Shown piece after piece: positions 31,392 to 41,679 of a stretch of 64,000 nucleotides of DNA (within the stretch, counting starts at the first letter, position 1; every line of letters begins with the position of its first letter). The notes beneath the pieces were generated by a model. That model made no database searches and was not told the DNA's origin. It worked only from the letters and a program-made list of their open reading frames with translations. Source of the DNA: Ahaetulla prasina (Eukaryota; Chordata; Lepidosauria; Squamata; Colubridae); contig NC_080541.1 of assembly GCF_028640845.1 (NCBI RefSeq), positions 4,212,435 through 4,276,434 of the forward strand, in the 5' to 3' direction. The translations under genes and the position numbers were made by a program.

Positions 31392-31690
31392 TCGATCTTA
31401 GGTAGAGGCAGATATTTCTCTCTCTGGCCACAATGAGAGCACATCTGCTGAACAAAACTCCATATTGGTGACAGGAAGGGCGTCCGGCCAATAAATACTC
31501 TGCTAGCTCCATTCAATTGCCCAGACTCCACCCCATAAGGGATTATGGGGTCATTAAAAGAAAATGATGATGAATCAATTATGCAAATCAGAACTTGGTG
31601 AGTCATGCAACACTGGGTCCTCTTTCTCCATCGTTGAATGTCCACAATGGGTTTAAGGATGTTCAGGCATGGACCCTTGACCATGCCTCC

Positions 31691-31965
31691 TGTTGTCACT
31701 CCAGCCCCCGAATCTGGCCCCATGCCCGAAAGTGACTCCGAGAGTGAGGGGGAAGGGCTGGTAAGGCTTACCTCGGGAGCACCGATTCCTTTGGCTCGAC
31801 TCCAGGAGCCAGAGCCAGACCAGTCGGAGGACGTAATGAGGCTATCATCCCTTGATTCCTCCCTTCCCCAGGCTACGCCTTCAGATCCAGCTGATAATAA
31901 TAATCAAGCTTGGCTTCAGAAGATTAGAGAGGTGGCGTCATCAAAAAGAAGGGTGGGGCAGGATC
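31691..31965 (+). mobile_element. Partial LTR, family B
   Basis: It begins TGTTGTCACTCCAGCCCCCG, open in the frame VVTPAPESGPMPESDSESEG, and stops at GGTGGGGCAGGATCC where the hammerhead-like minisatellite starts. The 3' half, including promoter and poly(A) region, is missing. Compare the complete family B copy at 58327-58833. Confidence 0.75.
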
Positions 31966-32716
31966 CTTGGTGCTCTATGAGTTTGGATGCGGAGGCAGAG
32001 GAGGAGGAGGAGGAGGACTCATTACTACCAGACAAGATAACATCATCAGTGCTAGAAAGGAGTGAGGATTGCAGAGATGATGAGGAAGAAGAAGAAGAAG
32101 AAGAAGAAGAAGAAGAAGAAGAAGAAGAAGAAGAAGAAGAAGAAGAAGAAGAAGAAGAAGAAGAAGAAGAGGAGGAGGAGGAGGAGGAGGAGGAGGAGGA
32201 GGAGGAGGAGGAGGAGGAGGAGGAGGAGGAGGAGGAGGAGGAGGAGGAGGAGGAGGAGGAGGAGGATGGAGGTGGAGGTGGAGGTGGAGGTGGTGGTAGT
32301 GGACTGCAGAGTCCTTGGTGCTCTCTGAGCTTGGCAGTTTTCTTGCAGATGTTTCATTACCCAAATTATGTAACTATCAATGCTAGAAGGGAGTAGAGAG
32401 GAGGAGAAGGAGGAGGAAGAGGAGAAGGAGGAGGAGGAAGAGGAAGAGGAGGACTGTGGGGTCGTTGGTGCTCTCTGAGCTTGGCGGTTTTCTTTCAGAC
32501 ATTTCATTACCCAAATTATGTAACATTATCAATGCTAGAAGGGAGTGGAGAGGAGGAGGAAGAAGAAGAGGAAGAGGAAGCAGAAGAGGAGGAGGAGGTG
32601 GTGGTGGTGAAGGAGGAGGAGGACTGTGGGGTCCTTGGTGCTCTCTGAGCTTGGTGGTTTTCTTGCAGATGTTTCATTACCCAAATTATGTAACTATCAA
32701 TGCTAGAAGGGACTGG

Positions 32717-32751
<35 letters not shown>

Positions 32752-32850
32752 AAGACTATGGGGTCCTTGGTGTTCTCTAAGCTTGCTTGTTTTCTTGCAA
32801 ACATTTCATTCCCCAAACTAGGTAGCATCATCAGTGCTAGAAGGCAGATT
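31965..32850 (-). repeat. Second hammerhead-like minisatellite with GAA/GGA runs
   Basis: Five to six units of the same type as at 4462: CTCTCTGAGCTTGGCAGTTT, TCTTGCAGATGTTTCATTAC, CCAAATTATGTAACTATCAA, TGCTAGAAGGGAGT, then GGA/GAA runs and GGACTGTGGGGTCCTTGG. Minus-strand cores vary: the last unit (32780-32845) keeps CTGATGA and GAAA; the middle ones read TTGATAG or TTGATAA and are degenerate. Confidence 0.75.
32080..32265. repeat. (GAA)n followed by (GGA)n
   Basis: About 30 GAA units (32080-32170) pass directly into about 31 GGA units (32171-32265), then a GGTGGA run. Poly-Glu, poly-Lys, poly-Arg and poly-Pro frames across it are artefacts. Confidence 0.95.
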
Positions 32851-33694
32851 GTGGCCTTTTCCTTGATGTGACATAAGTCAATCTATGGGCATAATAAGCA
32901 GGATCACCGTTCCGGGTAGAAAGGATGGGCTTGGAGCCTCTTTAAAAATTTAGAATTCGCAGGTCCCAGATTAGCTCACAATAAGGTCACTCGGCGTTTT
33001 CCAACTCCACACGCCAGCTGGAAAGGTCGCACTGTAATTTACATTGCCTTTGTAATTATTATGTATGATTTCAGAGGTTATATAACCTGTAACCTTGAGA
33101 GCTTCAGGGCTCTGCTCCGTGTCTTTGGCAAGGAGCCCAGCCATCCCTCTAGTCATGGGTACCAGTAAAAGGTACTTTATTGCAATGGTGTCCAAATCCT
33201 TTGATTCCTTATTTAAGTGGAGGGTTTTTCTCTCCCCCCACCCCACCATGACAAATTTGTTTGTGCCGTTCTGGCATCTGCCGCCAAATCCTTTGGTTGC
33301 TTGTTTAAGTGGATTTTTTTTTTCCCCGTGACAAAATTCTCCTTCCTAAATCCCATACCAACCTAGTGATTTTCTCGTGGGAGCCTCTTCTGTTTTCCAT
33401 GTGTCACCTGTTTGGTGCTGGACAACTCTTCTTGTAAGAGATGGTTTTCCTCGGACTTAACTCTCACATTATTGCCGAGAGACACGGGGCTCTCTTGACT
33501 GCGGTTTTCCTCTTTCAGGGACAGCAGTGTGCCCTCTTCCCATGCAGTTTCCACCTGGCCCACCTCTGAGATGAAAAATGTGTGCCGTGGTTGTGCAGGA
33601 CAATTAAGTTGTCGGAACCGTTGTGTGATCGCTTAGGCTCCAATGTAATTCATATTGAATGGATCTGTCCAAGGTGCTGATGTAAGTCCCAGTG

Positions 33695-33698
<4 letters not shown>
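32851..33698. other. Unassigned stretch
   Basis: About 850 bp of mixed composition; no repeat family or exon I can support. Confidence 0.4.
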
Positions 33699-33746
<48 letters not shown>

Positions 33747-33967
33747 TTCTCTCTCTCTCACTCTCTCTCACACACACACTCATTCTCCATCTCTTTCCCT
33801 TTCTCTTTCCTTCTCTCTTTTTATTTTTCTCTCTTTAACTCCCTCCATTCTTTTTCTCTCTCCTTTCTCTCTCTCTCTCACACACACGTTCTTTCTTTAC
33901 CCCTCTTTTCCCCCTCTTCTTTTTATTTTTCTCTCTTTTGCTCCTTCCATTCTTTTTCTCTTTCCTT

Positions 33968-34004
<37 letters not shown>

Positions 34005-34362
34005 TTCCTTCTATTTCCTTTCTCTTTCCCCTCTCTCTCTTCTCTCTCTCTCTCTCACTCTCTCTCACACACACACTCATTCTCCATCTCTTTCCCTCTC
34101 TCTTTCCTTCTCTCTTTTTATCTTTCTCTCTTTCACTCCCTCCATTCTTTTTCTCCCTCCTTTTCTCTCTCTCTCTATCTCTCCCCTCTCACACACATAT
34201 TCTTCCTCTTTTCCACTCTTTCCTTCTTCTCTCTTTTTATCTTTCTCTCTTTCACTCCTCCATTTTTCTCTCTCCTTTCTCTCTCTCTACACACACGTTC
34301 TTTCTTTCCTCTTTCCCCTCTTCTTTTTATTTTTCTCTTTGCTCCTTCCATTCTTTTCTCTT

Positions 34363-34401
<39 letters not shown>

Positions 34402-34690
34402 TTCCTTCTATTTCCCTTTCTCTTTCCCCCTCTCTCTCTTTCCCTCGTTTCTCTTTTTATCTTTCTCTCTTTCATTCCCTCCATTTTTTCTCTCTCCTTT
34501 CTCTCTCTCTCTCACACACACATTCTTTCTTTCCCAGTCTTTTCCCCCTCTTCTTTTTATTTTTCTCTCTTTTGCTCCTTCCATTCTTTTTCTCTTTCCT
34601 ATTCTCTCTCTCCTTCTGTCTGTCTCTGTCTCTCTCTGTCTCTGTCTCTCTCACACACACACTTGCTCGCTCGCTTGCTCGCTCTGGCTC
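33699..34690. repeat. CT/CA satellite with higher-order units
   Basis: Alternating (CT)n, (CA)n and TTTTTATTTTTCTCTCTTT blocks. TTGCTCCTTCCATTCTTTTT recurs near 33939, 34341 and 34573, and CACTCATTCTCCATCTCTTT near 33776 and 34076, showing ~230-400 bp higher-order units. The 356-codon Ser/Leu/His frame is not a gene. Confidence 0.9.
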
Positions 34691-35007
34691 TTGCTCTGGT
34701 TCCCCCCCTTACTCAAGACTGCTAAACAGCCAAAGCAGATGCCAAAAATAAATAGCAATTAAAAGCTAACAGAGATAGAAGTGACCAGATGGCAGATAAT
34801 TAGCATGGCAGCCTACATTTCTGCTTTATTTGCTGAGATATCTGGAGTAGGCACTTTCCATAAGTTTAGAACGTGAGGGGACCTCAAGATTTCCGATACT
34901 TGGCTCTTGTCATTTTCAATTTGCTTGAGTGATTTCATTGGGATTTACTCAATTGCAAACAAGGTAGGAATTCAGGTGGAAAAGTATTACAAAGATTTAT
35001 TTCCCTT

Positions 35008-35224
35008 GTTCATCACTGTTCATTAATGTACACCCTTGTACATTATTTGTACCCTATGACTATCATTAAGTGTCGTACCTTAGAATTCTTGATGAACGTA
35101 TCTTTTCTTTTATGTACACTGAGAGCCTATGCACCAAGACAAATTCTTTGTGTGTCCAATCACACTTGGCCAATAAAAAAATCTATTTTATTCTATTCTA
35201 TTCTATTCTATTCTATTCTATTCA
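35008..35224 (+). mobile_element. AATAG-tailed LINE tail (copy 1)
   Basis: TATGACTATCATTAAGTGTC, TGTACACTGAGAGCCTATGC, CACTTGGCCAATAAAAAAAT-type end and eight TTCTA units. The duplicate is at 36650-36860. Confidence 0.85.
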
Positions 35225-35418
35225 TGCCTTGATGCTAATGTAACCTTACAATCTCTAGAATTTGTCTCCGGCTACAATTGTCTACAATTGCCAATGAAAT
35301 AGTTTCTTCATCCATAGTTTCTTCCGTCAAATTCTTCTGTCCAATTGGACACTATATCAAGACTGGGACAAAGGAAGGAAAAAGAAGGAAAATAGGATGC
35401 AACTATAAGCAATGAAGA

Positions 35419-35774
35419 GGGACGCAGTGGCTTAATGGCTAAGACTCTGAGCTTGTTGATCAAAAGGTCGGCAGTTCAATGGTTCAAATCCCTAGTGCTG
35501 CATAACGGGGTGAGCTCCCGTGACTTGTCCCAGCTTCTGCCAACCTAGCAGTTCGAAAGCACATAAAAAAATGCAAGTAGAAAAATAGGGACCACCTTTG
35601 GTGGGAAGGTCACAGCATTCCGTGCACCTTTGTCATTGAGTCATGCCGGCCACATGACCATGGAGACGTCTTTGGACAGCACTGGCTCTTTGGCTTTGAA
35701 ACGGAGATGAGCACTGCCCCCTAGAGTCAGGAACGACTAGCACATTTGTGCGAGGGGAACCTTTATCTTTACAT
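35419..35774 (+). mobile_element. Sauria-type SINE, full length (copy 1)
   Basis: Head GGGACGCAGTGGCTTAATGG with box A, box B GGTTCAAATCC at 35481-35491, centre AGGGACCACCTTTGGTGGGA and GCCGGCCACATGACCATGGA, tail GTCAGGAACGACTAGCACAT ... GGGGAACCTTTATCTTTAC. Duplicate at 37055-37408, where box B has decayed to GGTTCAAATTT. Confidence 0.87.
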
Positions 35775-35775
35775 T

Positions 35776-35940
35776 AGTCTAATGAAAAGAAGAACTAGGG
35801 GAGATATGATAGCAGTGTTCCAATATTTGAGGGGCTCCTACAAAGACGAGGGGTTCACAGCACAAAAAGGCAAGATGAGAAGCATCAGATGGAAGCTAAT
35901 CAAAGAGAGAAGCAACCTAGAACTAAGGAGAAAGTTCTTT
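35776..35940 (+). mobile_element. CR1 fragment (copy 1)
   Basis: TAATGAAAAGAAGAACTAGG through CTAGAACTAAGGAGAAAGTT; interrupted by an L1 3' fragment at 35941. The continuation is found only after copy 2, at 38118-38300. Confidence 0.82.
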
Positions 35941-36255
35941 TTTTTTTTTTAGTAAAAAAGTTTTATTTCCATTTTCCAACAACCTATTCAATATACAGTC
36001 TCTTATTCAACATTAGTCATTAACTTTCATTTGTTACTTATTCGGACCTGCCCAGCTACCACTTCCTTCCTTAACAAACCTTCCTCCTCCTTCTCTACTT
36101 TCTTCTACTTTCTTCATCCTTCCTCTCCTTCGCTTTTCTACATCCTCTCCTCCTTCTTCTCTTCCACCCTTTCTAACCTCTCTCTTTCCCCTTTCTTCTT
36201 CCTCTCCTTTCCCCTTTCTACCTCTCTCTTTCCTACCTACTTTCTTCCTTCACTC

Positions 36256-37880
36256 TCTCTCTCTCTCCTTCTGTCTGTCTCTGTCTCTCTGTCTCTGTCT
36301 CTCTCACACTTGCTCGCCGCTTGCTCGCTCTGGCTCTTGCTCTGCCCCCCTTACTCAAGACTGCTAAACAGCCAAAGCAGATGCCAAAATAAATAGCAAT
36401 TAAAAGCTAACAGAGATAGAAGTGACCAGATGGCAGATAATTAGCATGGCAGCCTACATTTCTGCTTTATTTGCTGAGATATCTGGAGTAGGCACTTTCC
36501 ATAAGTTTAGAACGTGAGGGGACCTCAAGATTTCCGATACTTGGCTCTTGTCATTTTCAATTTGCTTGAGTGATTTCATTGGGGTTTACTCAATTGCAAA
36601 CAAGGTAGGAATTCAGGTGGAAAAGTATTACAAAGATTTATTTCCCTTGTTCATCACTGTTCATTAATGTACACCCTTGTACATTATTTGTACCCTATGA
36701 CTATCATTAAGTGTCGTACCTTAGAATTCTTGATGAACGTATCTTTTCTTTTATGTACACTGAGAGCCTATGCACTAAGACAAATTCTTTGTGTGTCCAA
36801 TCACACTTGGCCAATAAAAAAATCTATTCTATTCTATTCTATTCTATTCTATTCTATTCATGCCTTGATGCTAATGTAACCTTACAATCTCTAGAATTTG
36901 TCTCCGGCTACAATTGTCTACAATTGCCAGTGAAATAGTTTCTTCATCCATAGTTTCTTCCATCAAATTCTTCTGTCCAATTGGACACTATATCAAGACT
37001 GGGACAAAGGAAGGAAAAAGTAAGAAAATAGGATGCAACTATAAGCAATGAAGAGGGACGCAGTGGCTTAATGGCTAAGACTCTGAGCTTGTTGATCAAA
37101 AGGTCGGCAGTTCAATGGTTCAAATTTCTAGTGCTGCATAACAGGGTGAGCTCCCGTTACTTGTCCCAGCTTCTGCCAACCTAGCAGTTTGAAAGCACAT
37201 TAAAAAATGCAAGTAGAACAATAGGGACCACCTTTGGTGGGAAGGTCACAGCATTCCGTGCACCTTTGTCATTGAGTCATGCCAGCCACATGACCATGGA
37301 GACGTCTTTGGACAGCGCTGGCTCTTTGGCTTTGAAACGGAGATGAGCACTGCCCCCTAGAGTCAGGAACGACTAGCACATTTGTGCGAGGGGAACCTTT
37401 ATCTTTACATTAGTCTAATGAAAAGAAGAACTAGGGGAGATATGATAGCAGTGTTCCAATATTTGAGGGGCTCCTACAAAGACGAGGGGTTCACAGCACA
37501 AAAAGGCAAGATGAGAAGCATCAGATGGAAACTAATCAAAGAGAGAAGCAACCTAGAACTAAGGAGAAAGTTCTTTTTTTTTTTTAGTAAAAAAGTTTTA
37601 TTTCCATTTTCCAACAACCTATTCAATATACAGTCTCTTATTCAACATTAGTCATTAACTTTCATTTGTTACTTATTCAGGCCTGCCCAGCTACCACTTC
37701 CTTCCTTAACAAACCTTCCCTCCTCCCTTCTCTACTTTCTTCTACTTTCTTCATCCTTCCTCTCCTTCGCTTTTCTACATCCTCTCCTCCTTCCCTTCCA
37801 CCCTTTCTAACCCTCTCTCTTTCCCCTTTCTTCTACCTCTCTCTTTCCTACCTACTTTCTTCCTTCACTCTCTCTACTCA
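36256..37880 (+). repeat. Tandem duplication, copy 2
   Basis: The junction between copies lies in CT-rich DNA at about 36256 (CACTCTCTCTCTCTC joined to CTTCTGTCTGTCTCTGTC), joining the L1 CT-rich region to the CT/CA satellite edge. Contents: LINE tail 36650-36860, Sauria SINE 37055-37408, CR1 37410-37575, L1 from 37576. Confidence 0.9.
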
Positions 37881-38098
37881 TCTCTTCCTTTCCATTCCCT
37901 TCTGAAATGGCAGCTGAGCAGCCCCGATTTCATTTCAAATTATTTCTATTTCTTAATTACATATCTTCAATCATTCCTTTACATTGATCCTTCCTCTCCC
38001 CCCCTCTCCCCCCTTCCCCTCCCTCCCCCCTCCCACCCTCCCGAGACTTCCTAGAACAAAGTACAGGGTATAAGATTAACAATCATAAATTAAAATAC
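37576..38098 (-). mobile_element. L1 3' fragment with 19-bp TSD
   Basis: Poly(T) then AGTAAAAAAGTTTTATTTCC (reverse of the L1 end GGAAATAAAACTTTTT) and a C/T-rich 3' UTR. TSD AACTAAGGAGAAAGTTCTT at 37557-37575 and 38099-38117. Its 3' UTR (CTTATACCCTGTACTTTGTT on the minus strand) matches the long L1 at 50094. Copy 1 of the duplication holds only its first ~315 bp. Confidence 0.88.
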
Positions 38099-38117
38099 AA
38101 CTAAGGAGAAAGTTCTT

Positions 38118-38300
38118 GACTGCGAGAAGAATTCATCAGTGGGACAACCTGCCTTCAGAAGTGGTGGGTGCTCCATGACTGGAAGTTTTTAAGAAGAAGT
38201 TGGACAACTATTTATTGGAAATTATATAGTGCCTCCTGCTGAAGGAGGGGGTTGGACTCAAAGACCTTCAAGGTCCCTTCCAAATCTGTTATTCTTTTAG
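38118..38300 (+). mobile_element. CR1 3' end, continuation
   Basis: GACTGCGAGAAGAATTCATC ... GGGGGTTGGACTCAAAGACC ... AATCTGTTATTCTTTTAG. The 3' part of the CR1 that hosts the L1 at 37576. Confidence 0.82.
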
Positions 38301-38789
38301 CAACACGGGTCATTCTAAGAGATTTCCACACTACCAATGAAACATCTCAGGTAGATTTCACACATTCCTCTGCAGTCTTCTAGCATCATACTTCTGTGAT
38401 TCAGTTTGAATTTCCCAGCTTTTCTTTTTCTTTTTCTTTTTTTAGCACATAAGTTGAGTTGTCACTGGGTGCAATCTCAGCTCACAACTCCTAATCTCTT
38501 ATTTGCAGCAAAAATATGTTCCTTGACAGATGTGGCAATATTTTAAGGCTCCAAGCAATCTTTTGAAGCCATCACTCTGTCAACTGGGGAAAAAAAAATT
38601 CAGGACATGTTTTCTTTTTTTAAAGCAATATTTCTTGATGTTAAGGAGGATGCAAATGGCACTTTAGTTTAGAATGATTAATAACCAGCTACTACTAAAA
38701 CTCAAACTTGGGGATATGAAATTGCTTCAAAATTCTCTTGCAATTCCTTGATTGCATTTCAAGTGCCTGGAAACTACTTCACACTTATA
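38301..38789. other. Unassigned stretch
   Basis: About 490 bp; no supported feature beyond a CTTTTT run near 38425. Confidence 0.4.
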
Positions 38790-39084
38790 ACCAGTAGCAG
38801 CATCCTGGGGTCACATAATCATGAATTGCCCCTATGAGTATGTAGGACAGATGGGGAGGAAGCTAAGTACCCGATTGCAAGAACACAAGTGAGCAGTCAA
38901 ACAAACAAACAAAGAGACCCAAATTCATTGGTAGACTCACACTGCAATGGACAAGGATACACATTCAATTTTTGCAGCTACTAAGATTGTCGGATGAGCA
39001 GGCACAAAAACAGCCAAGGAAGCAACTGAAGCCTGGGAAACGGGCCTCTCATCAGTCAACAGGAGAGTTGATTTACCACCAGCG

Positions 39085-39960
39085 TGTTATGGTCCGTCAG
39101 CAACCTGCGGAGCTGGCAAAGGAGTCTGACAGTGATGAGGCTGAGGAAGACCATGGGCCAGTCCTGGAGGCTGGGGCCGGTTTAGCTCACGCTGGTAAAA
39201 GCCTGTTATTAAGAACACAGTAGCCTGCAATTACTGCAGGTTCGAGCCCGGCCCAAGGTTGACTCAGCCTTCCATCCTTTATAAGGTAGGTAAAATGAGG
39301 ACCCAGATTGTTGGGGGGGCAATAAGTTGACTTTGTAAAAATATACAAATAGAATGAGACTATTGCCTTATACACTGTAAGCCGCCCTGAGTCTTCGGAG
39401 AAGGGCGGGGTATAAATGTAAACAAAAAAAAAGAAAAAAAAGATGAGGGCTCTGCGTTGGAGGCAGAGATAGGGCCAGGGCCATCTGGGAGTGATGTGCG
39501 GACTCCAGAGCCTCCAGAGACTGACAGTAGTGAGGCAGAGGAACAGGAGGAGCCTGTTCCTAGTGCACACATGAGAAGAGCTGCCAGAAGACAAGAGCAG
39601 CTCAAGCAAAAAGGATGACTCAGAAGTAGGGCCAAGAGATGATTGCCCATCCCTATGTATAAGACTTAAATGCCAGCAATGGTATTTGGGCTCTTTGCCG
39701 GAAAACAACGTTGATAACTTTGTCTTGTTGCATTTGTTTCATATCGGTGTCTTCTGAACTTTTGCCAAGAAAGGCCTTTGGCAGTTTGTCTAATTGGACC
39801 AAGGTTGGTGATAGGACTGAGGAATTGTGTTGGGAGGAATTTGCTTTAATTTAATTAAACTACGCTGAGAATGAAGTAATTCTCAGCTGTTCGAATAAAG
39901 TTTGTTTGTTTTTACACTGACTTGAGTTTCCTACTACCTACTTGGGCCTGGGTCGCAACA
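39085..39960 (+). mobile_element. Solo LTR, family C, with SINE inside
   Basis: It starts TGTTATGGTC, ends GGGTCGCAACA, with TSD CAGCG (39080-39084) and CAGCC (39961-39965). Same family as 26023-26584: the frame QQPAELAKESDSDEAE is open before the SINE and SDVRTPEPPETDSSEAEEQ after it. AATAAAGTTTG poly(A) signal near 39895. Confidence 0.85.
39175..39441 (+). mobile_element. tRNA-SINE with LINE-B tail, in LTR
   Basis: Plus orientation: box A-like TTTAGCTCACGCTGG, box B GGTTCGAGCCC near 39240, body CAAGGTTGACTCAGCCTTCC, tail AAGCCGCCCTGAGTCTTCGG and AGGGCGGGGTATAAATGTAA, then an A-rich end. Full-length copy of the family at 27387 and 59005. Confidence 0.85.
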
Positions 39961-40202
39961 CAGCCTATCAAGTACTTAGAAGGCCAGGACTGGGCAGCAC
40001 AACGAAACAACAGCCAGCAACTTAAAAACCAGCCATCAACACACCCCAATCAACATCTAAAAAGCCACTTACAAGAGGCACTATAAATACCACACAGAAC
40101 AGCGCATGCTCTGCTAGAGAGAAGTTCCCTGAAAATGGGGTCCAGCACGAGTCTGAAAGCTTGGAAGACAAAAACTCTGGTACTGGTGACCAACCCAGAT
40201 TG

Positions 40203-40833
40203 TGTTGTGACTCGTCCTCCCTCCTCTCCTCAGCTGGGCCCCTCCCGTCTCCAACCGGGCCTTTTATCAGACTCCGAGTCTGATAATGAAGATGAATGGC
40301 CTGTCATGCCTCCAGCCCCCGGCCCTGGCCCCATGCCTGGACAGGATTCAAGGAGTGAAAGGAGAAGCCCAATAAACCTCACTCATACAGCGTGTGTTCC
40401 TTTGGCTCAGCCTTCAGAGCAGGAAGCCAGCCAGGTGGTGGAAATACCTGGGCCTATTCCCTCTGACCCCTCCCTTTCCCAGACGCTGACAGCAGATCCA
40501 GCTGAAGACAATTTAGAGTAGGAGGACCCTCGCTTCCGGAGATCTGAGAGGCGACGCCAGCAGAAGGAAGGGAGGGGCAGGCCTGGATAAATGCTGAGTC
40601 ATGGAGCCACACCCCACAGCCTATATAAAGGACCTGCTTTTGGCATTCCAACCTTGAGTCAAGCAAAGTCTTATCTAGTTTGCTGCTATCGGACTCTATC
40701 GCTGAAGTCACAACTTGGACTCCTGCCTGCCCTGATAAACCTCGAAGGAACTTGGCAAGCTGCAGAGGCTTCGTTGCCAAGTTTGTTACGGACTTCCTTG
40801 ACTCGTTCGTCGGAGTGGGGGTGGGACACGACA
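40203..40833 (+). mobile_element. Solo LTR, family A, 5-bp TSD
   Basis: It starts TGTTGTGACTC, ends GTGGGACACGACA, with TSD GATTG at 40198-40202 and 40834-40838. A frame is open from the LTR edge (VVTRPPSSPQLGPSR, then SDSESDNEDEWPVMPPAPG) to a stop at DPAEDNLE; past that stop the same frame continues DPRFRRSERRRQQKEGRGRP. TATATAAAGG promoter near 40624. Confidence 0.9.
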
Positions 40834-40838
40834 GATTG

Positions 40839-41679
40839 GAACCTCATGTTTCCATTCCAGCGTGCATTTGGTGTGCGCTGCGCATTCACACCCAGCATGT
40901 GTTTGGCCCGCACCGTACAATTGGTGGCAACCGGGACAGATTTGACATAAAAATCAACCACATTTTAATTTCCTAACAATTCAAATGAAAGCAGTGAGAC
41001 CCTGAAGCCCATACCAGTTTTATGATGTCTCCTCTTTTCTAGTTGCATCATATCCTGTCTGTGTTGTGTAGTCATGGAGCCATTGGTTCTGCTGCATAGA
41101 TGTAGGATGGTACATGGTTAACTGAGAATATATTGATCCTCCACCAGGTAAGATCCCTTCGGATGTCTTCATTTCTCTTAAAAGTCAAAGATGAAGCATC
41201 ATTAATGCTCCTCAGTGGGGAATTTATCAATTAAGTCCTAGTTTATTTCATGTGTCTGCAGACAGATTGCTGAAAGCATCTCAACATGGCACACAGCAGT
41301 CCCTTGACTCTGCTGGTTGGTGTTTCCTGAATCTTTGAAATAGCTACAATATCCTTTCTTGAGAGGCGGTGACCGGAAGAGGCCACGTCGTTCCAAGTAA
41401 TCTCAATAATAGATCAGCTACACCGAGGGAAAGGCAGCCTCATAATGAAAATATTGCAGTGATTTTCCCCCCCCTCAAAAAAATGAAATTGCAGCTTTCC
41501 AACATGGGAAGGGAAGAGAAGGAGGGAGATGCCAAGTAACAGGGTTCTGAGGGGATGCCCGCCTTAGGTCAATGACAACTATAAAGCTGTGGTTGAAGGT
41601 TCACAGTATTCTCTCCCTATTCTGTATTATTAAGCCTCCCACCAATGTTGCATTTATAAAAGGAAGAAGCATGGTGTTT
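40839..41679. other. Unassigned stretch
   Basis: About 840 bp; no repeat family or exon I can support. Confidence 0.4.

Larger units (their letters stand above)
30396..31571 (+). mobile_element. tRNA-derived SINE (outer host of triple nest), 18-bp TSD
   Basis: Perfect 18-bp TSD GAATCAATTATGCAAATC at 30378-30395 and 31572-31589. Head AGCGGTGGCCTAGAGGTGG (box A) and GTGTTCGATCC (box B) at 30403-30460. The body resumes at 31403 with GGCAGATATTTCTCTCTCTG, GACAGGAAGGGCGTCCGGCC and GGGATTATGGGGTCATTAAA, and ends in ATGATGATGA. Without the nested insertions it is ~250 bp. Confidence 0.87.
34605..36255 (+). repeat. Tandem duplication, copy 1 (~1.64 kb)
   Basis: It contains, in order, a CT/CA edge, unique DNA (ACAGCCAAAGCAGATGCC), an AATAG-tailed LINE tail, a Sauria SINE, a CR1 piece and the start of an L1 3' fragment. 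All recur in copy 2 at an offset of 1641 bp (unique part) to 1634 bp (L1 part) with about 1-2 percent differences by eye. Confidence 0.9.
38790..40202 (+). mobile_element. Penelope-like element remnant (GIY-YIG region and 3' end)
   Basis: At 38826-38900 the plus strand encodes YEYVGQMGRKLSTRLQEHK, then a stop and AVK. This is the usual shape of the GIY-YIG endonuclease start in Penelope-like elements. The part after the first LTR (39961-40202) ends with TTCCCTGAAAATGGGGTCCA ... CTGAAAGCTTGGAAG, in which CTGAAAA, GAAA and TTCC/GGAA flanks recall a decayed hammerhead. It is broken by stops and by a solo LTR at 39085-39960; a second LTR follows at 40203. Confidence 0.6.

Noticed and set aside
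32062..32364. Poly-Glu, poly-Lys/Arg and poly-Pro/Leu proteins
   Set aside because: All are translations of (GAA)n and (GGA)n in different frames and strands.
33655..34762. 356- and 274-codon frames rich in Ser, Leu, His and Phe
   Set aside because: CT/CA satellite translation; no domain, both frames overlap.
35419..35500. tRNA gene at a box A/box B pair
   Set aside because: It is the tRNA-like head of a Sauria SINE; no cloverleaf with a proper acceptor stem, and it continues into the SINE body. The same holds for heads at 20166, 27790, 30403 and 39175.
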